Shown here piece by piece: positions 6,581 through 9,065 of a stretch of 9,065 nucleotides of DNA. The first letter of the stretch is position 1. Each line of letters begins with the position of its first letter. The notes below the pieces were generated by a model. That model did not search any database, was not told where the DNA came from, and saw only the letters and a list, made by a program, of their open reading frames with translations. This DNA is from Pseudomonadota bacterium (GTDB taxonomy: Bacteria > Pseudomonadota > Alphaproteobacteria > Sphingomonadales > Sphingomonadaceae). The translations under genes were made by a program, and so were the position numbers. The stretch is from NCBI GenBank assembly GCA_023426225.1, contig JAFABD010000173.1, positions 1 through 9,065 on the forward strand, given 5' to 3'.

Positions 6581-6609
6581 ACCACAGAAGCATGATTCCG
6601 TGCTTTCCC

Positions 6610-8163
6610 CTACGTCGTTGCGCCGCCACGCACCGCATAGAGCGCGCTGCGCCCCGATCGCCAGACCGGCACCAGCCGCGGATCGCGCACGCCGGGCGGC
6701 AGGTCGGTCCCGATCAGCCACAGATAGTCGACCTGGTCGAGCGGCAGCCGGGGCAGGCTCTCGACCAGCCCGTGACGCGACCGTCGCTCGAACGGGACCG
6801 CCCGATCCACGCAATGCTCGCCGACGATCAGTTGCGACGGGTCGTGCGCATAGCCGCGCGGTCGATAGGTCACCTGCAGCAACTGCAGCGCGCCGTTGGT
6901 CCAGTGTGCATTGACCCATGCCTGACGCAGCGGCGTCGCCAGATTGGCGAGGTGTTCGGTGCGCTCGCGTCGCCATTGGTCGCCGCGACAATTGACCAGG
7001 CTGAGGTTCAGGACGCGCGATCCGACCGCGACATGGTCGAGCGCCGCAAGCTCGCGCTGATAGCTTTCGGCATAGCCCGCGAAGCTGACGGTGGTGACGG
7101 TGAAACGGACGAGCAGCAGCATCCAGCCGACCCGCGCCGTCCAGCGCCGCTGCGTCGGCCGCACCTCGCGCCAGTCCTGCAGGACAAAGGCGAGCATCGG
7201 CACAAAGGGCAGCAACCGCCCGTCGACCCGCGCCGCTCCGCCCAGAACGCCGGGCGCGGCAACGAACAGCGCCAGCGTTGCGACGACGATCAGCGCATTG
7301 CCGCCGCGCAAGCGCGCGCGCCAGATCCAGCCGAGCACGAACACCGCCAACGCCGCGACCACGCTTGCCAGGTCAAGCCAGCGATTCTGGTCCTGAAGTG
7401 CTGTGGCAACCGCATCCAGCTTGTCGAGAAAGTCCCAGCGCGTGGCGCCGGCGCCGCCGGGGGCGACCGCAAGCAGCAGCGCCCCGCTCGCCAACGGCCA
7501 GAGCGACCCGGCGGCGCCGATCCATGCGCGCGGATCGCGCAGCGCCCCCGGCCCGCCCGCCTCCAGCCGCGCCGCCAGCGTCAGGCTCGCGATCCACACC
7601 ACCATCAGCAGCGCGCCCACCGCGTGTCCGACGAACAGGATCGGCGTCAGCAGCACGAACAGGGCCGCGCGCAGTCGCCGCCGCTTGTCGAGCGCCTCCC
7701 ACAGCAGCACCGCCCATAGCGACAGCGCGGCAACCAGGAAGAAATTGAGGAAACCGTACAGGAACCAGAGGTTGTAGACGAAAAGCAGGGCCCAGGGCAG
7801 CGCGCCGGCCCCGCCGGGATTGCGCCGCCGCGCAAGCATCAGCAGCGCACCGACGGTCAGCCCCGGGATGATCGCGCACAACAGCCACACCGCCGGTACC
7901 AGCCCCAGCAGCCGCGCCAGCGGAACCACCAGCAGGTCGGCGGCAAGGTTCGGCGCCGGAACCCAGTGGAACGCGAAATAACGCAGCATCGGGCTGCCCG
8001 GCGGCGCCAGTTCGACGGCATAGCGCCCGATATGCCCCGGCACGTCGATCAGCGGCGGGATGCGAACGAACAGAAACGGCAGGGCAGACAGCAGCGCGAT
8101 CGCGGCGATCCAGCGACGGCGCAAGGGGAACAAAATCATCTCGTTCGACGGATCCGGTCGCAT
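6610..8163 (-). CDS. Polytopic membrane protein, GT-C glycosyltransferase-like, function unknown
   Basis: A 517-residue inner-membrane protein with about ten hydrophobic segments (roughly 17-34, 72-88, 90-110, 123-142, 143-158, 165-198, 212-233, 263-281, 288-305, 344-362) and a soluble C-terminal part from about 365. Right after the first segment comes IDVPGHIGRY (39-48), a D-x-P-x-H motif in the first extracytoplasmic loop. That is where GT-C-fold glycosyltransferases place a catalytic Asp (here Asp40), and a DxPxH loop recurs in uncharacterised GT-C-like bacterial proteins. The stretch VDGRLLPFVPML (313-324) fits the same group. A lipid-linked sugar transferase acting on envelope glycans is possible, but donor and acceptor are unknown. 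The start at 8163 has AAGG (complement of 8171-8174) 7 bases upstream; an internal Met9 is less well supported. It is divergent from mutS and in the same direction as maeB, with no functional tie apparent. Confidence 0.82.
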   Translation of the reverse strand: MRPDPSNEMILFPLRRRWIAAIALLSALPFLFVRIPPLIDVPGHIGRYAVELAPPGSPMLRYFAFHWVPAPNLAADLLVVPLARLLGLVPAVWLLCAIIPGLTVGALLMLARRRNPGGAGALPWALLFVYNLWFLYGFLNFFLVAALSLWAVLLWEALDKRRRLRAALFVLLTPILFVGHAVGALLMVVWIASLTLAARLEAGGPGALRDPRAWIGAAGSLWPLASGALLLAVAPGGAGATRWDFLDKLDAVATALQDQNRWLDLASVVAALAVFVLGWIWRARLRGGNALIVVATLALFVAAPGVLGGAARVDGRLLPFVPMLAFVLQDWREVRPTQRRWTARVGWMLLLVRFTVTTVSFAGYAESYQRELAALDHVAVGSRVLNLSLVNCRGDQWRRERTEHLANLATPLRQAWVNAHWTNGALQLLQVTYRPRGYAHDPSQLIVGEHCVDRAVPFERRSRHGLVESLPRLPLDQVDYLWLIGTDLPPGVRDPRLVPVWRSGRSALYAVRGGATT

Positions 8164-8223
8164 CGCTACGCCTTATCCCCGCTTTCCGCAGCCGTCATCC
8201 CATGGCCGCGGCTTGTGCCTCCC

Positions 8224-8245
8224 CCTCCGCATCCGGTAGCGGAGG
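8224..8245 (+). promoter_or_regulatory. Inverted repeat that would hide the mutS ribosome binding site
   Basis: CCTCCGC (8224-8230) and GCGGAGG (8239-8245) are perfect 7-bp complements around an 8-base loop. The right arm contains the whole mutS Shine-Dalgarno GGAGG (8241-8245), so a folded leader would block ribosome access; the left arm carries CCTCC, the same bases as the 16S anti-Shine-Dalgarno. The pairing is visible; an effect on MutS level is inference. Confidence 0.45.
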
Positions 8246-8249
8246 AGCC

Positions 8250-9065
8250 ATGTCTGCTGCCCCCACCCCGATGATGGCCCAGTATCTCGCGCTCAAGGAA
8301 GAAGCGGGGGATTGCCTGCTCTTCTACCGGATGGGCGACTTTTTCGAGCTGTTCTTCGACGATGCGAAGATCGCGAGCGGCGTGCTGGACATCGCGCTCA
8401 CCGCACGCGGCGAACATGAGGGCGAAAAGATCCCGATGTGCGGCGTGCCCGTACACGCGATGGAGGCCTATCTCGCCCGGCTCATCAAGGCCGGCCACCG
8501 CGTCGCCATCGCCAACCAGACCGAGACGCCCGAGGAGGCGAAGAAGCGCGCCGGATCGAAGGCGCTGGTGGCGCGCGCGATCGTCCGCGTCGTCACCGCC
8601 GGCACGCTCACCGAAGAGGCGCTGCTCGACAGCCGCACCGCCAACTGGTGCGTCGCGGTGGGCGAGGCGGGCGGCGGGGTCGCGATCGCCTGCGCCGACA
8701 TCTCCACCGGCCGGTTCGAGCTGATCGAAACCGATGCCGCGCGGCTCGGCGCCGAACTCGCCCGCCTCAACCCGGCCGAGACGATCGCCAGCGACGCGAC
8801 CGACTTCGCCGAACTCGCCACCGCGCTGCGTCCGAAGATCGACTTCGACAGCAGCGGCGGCGAGGCGCGGCTCAGGCGGCTGTTCGGCGTCGCGACGTTG
8901 GACGGCTTCGGCCAGTTCTCGCGCGCGGGGCTGGCGGCAGCGGGCGGGCTCGTCGCCTATCTCGAGCATACCGCCAAGGGTTCGCTCCCCTTCCTCCGCC
9001 CGCCGCGCGTCAGCCGCGCCGAAGCGGCCATGGCGATCGACGCGGCGACGCGCGAAAGCCTCGAA
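8250..9065 (+). CDS. mutS: DNA mismatch repair protein MutS, N-terminal part (cut by right edge)
   Basis: The first 272 codons of an expected 870 or so; the frame is open to the window end. MutS dimers recognise mismatches and small loops and recruit MutL. The mismatch-binding domain covers about 8-120 and holds the Phe-x-Glu reading motif within RMGDFFELF: Phe31, which stacks on the mismatch, and Glu33. The second position is Phe rather than the commoner Tyr, which is harmless to the motif. PMCGVPVHA (62-70) and IVRVVTAGTLTEE (110-122) are also typical. The connector domain follows from about 125, and the ATPase region lies outside. ATG 8250 is chosen although GGAGG is only 4 bases away; Met8 (8271) and Met9 are in frame but lack a site at proper distance. 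The 86-base gap to the divergent membrane gene shows no clear promoter. Confidence 0.95.
   Translation, partial: MSAAPTPMMAQYLALKEEAGDCLLFYRMGDFFELFFDDAKIASGVLDIALTARGEHEGEKIPMCGVPVHAMEAYLARLIKAGHRVAIANQTETPEEAKKRAGSKALVARAIVRVVTAGTLTEEALLDSRTANWCVAVGEAGGGVAIACADISTGRFELIETDAARLGAELARLNPAETIASDATDFAELATALRPKIDFDSSGGEARLRRLFGVATLDGFGQFSRAGLAAAGGLVAYLEHTAKGSLPFLRPPRVSRAEAAMAIDAATRESLE

Noticed and set aside
6592..7719. 375-codon plus-strand frame opposite the membrane protein gene
   Set aside because: The minus-strand frame gives clear hydrophobic membrane segments; the opposite frame is Gln/Arg/His-rich noise.

Overview
The window is a GC-rich alphaproteobacterial chromosome segment. Gene content and protein style point to Sphingomonadales (Sphingomonas-like); this is inferred from codon bias and family resemblance, not from a search. 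It holds seven protein genes, two of them cut by the window edges, plus one 51-residue small ORF. I see no rRNA, tRNA, CRISPR array, insertion sequence, integrase, attachment site or origin. No gene-free stretch exceeds 300 bases; the longest is 350-538, between the regulator and aceA.

Left part (1-2066): a helix-turn-helix regulator of the RamB/ScfR type, running off the left edge on the minus strand, is divergent from isocitrate lyase (aceA, plus strand), the first enzyme of the glyoxylate shunt. The shared 189-bp region contains two perfect short dyads, one near a TTGACA box and one overlapping the aceA ribosome binding site. A 51-residue unrecognised ORF with its own strong ribosome binding site starts 14 bases after aceA. 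It is followed by two adjacent hairpins, the second a textbook intrinsic terminator.

Middle part (2067-4257): an acyl-CoA dehydrogenase and a RhlG-like short-chain dehydrogenase are 46 bases apart on the plus strand, probably one operon. A GC-rich hairpin in the convergent gap ends in a T-run that enters the last codon of the opposing gene.

Right part (4258-9065): maeB (two-domain malic enzyme/phosphotransacetylase-like protein) and, upstream of it on the same minus strand, a polytopic membrane protein resembling GT-C-fold glycosyltransferases. Divergent from the latter is mutS, which runs off the right edge. An inverted repeat covers the mutS Shine-Dalgarno sequence.

Taken together, aceA, maeB and the acyl-CoA dehydrogenase suggest growth on acetyl-CoA-yielding substrates: beta-oxidation makes acetyl-CoA, isocitrate lyase bypasses the decarboxylating TCA steps, and malic enzyme turns malate into pyruvate plus reducing power. 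Malate synthase is not in the window. Most of the region is ordinary core metabolism. The less ordinary items are the small ORF behind aceA, the dyads in front of aceA, the hidden mutS ribosome binding site, and the membrane protein lying between maeB and mutS.
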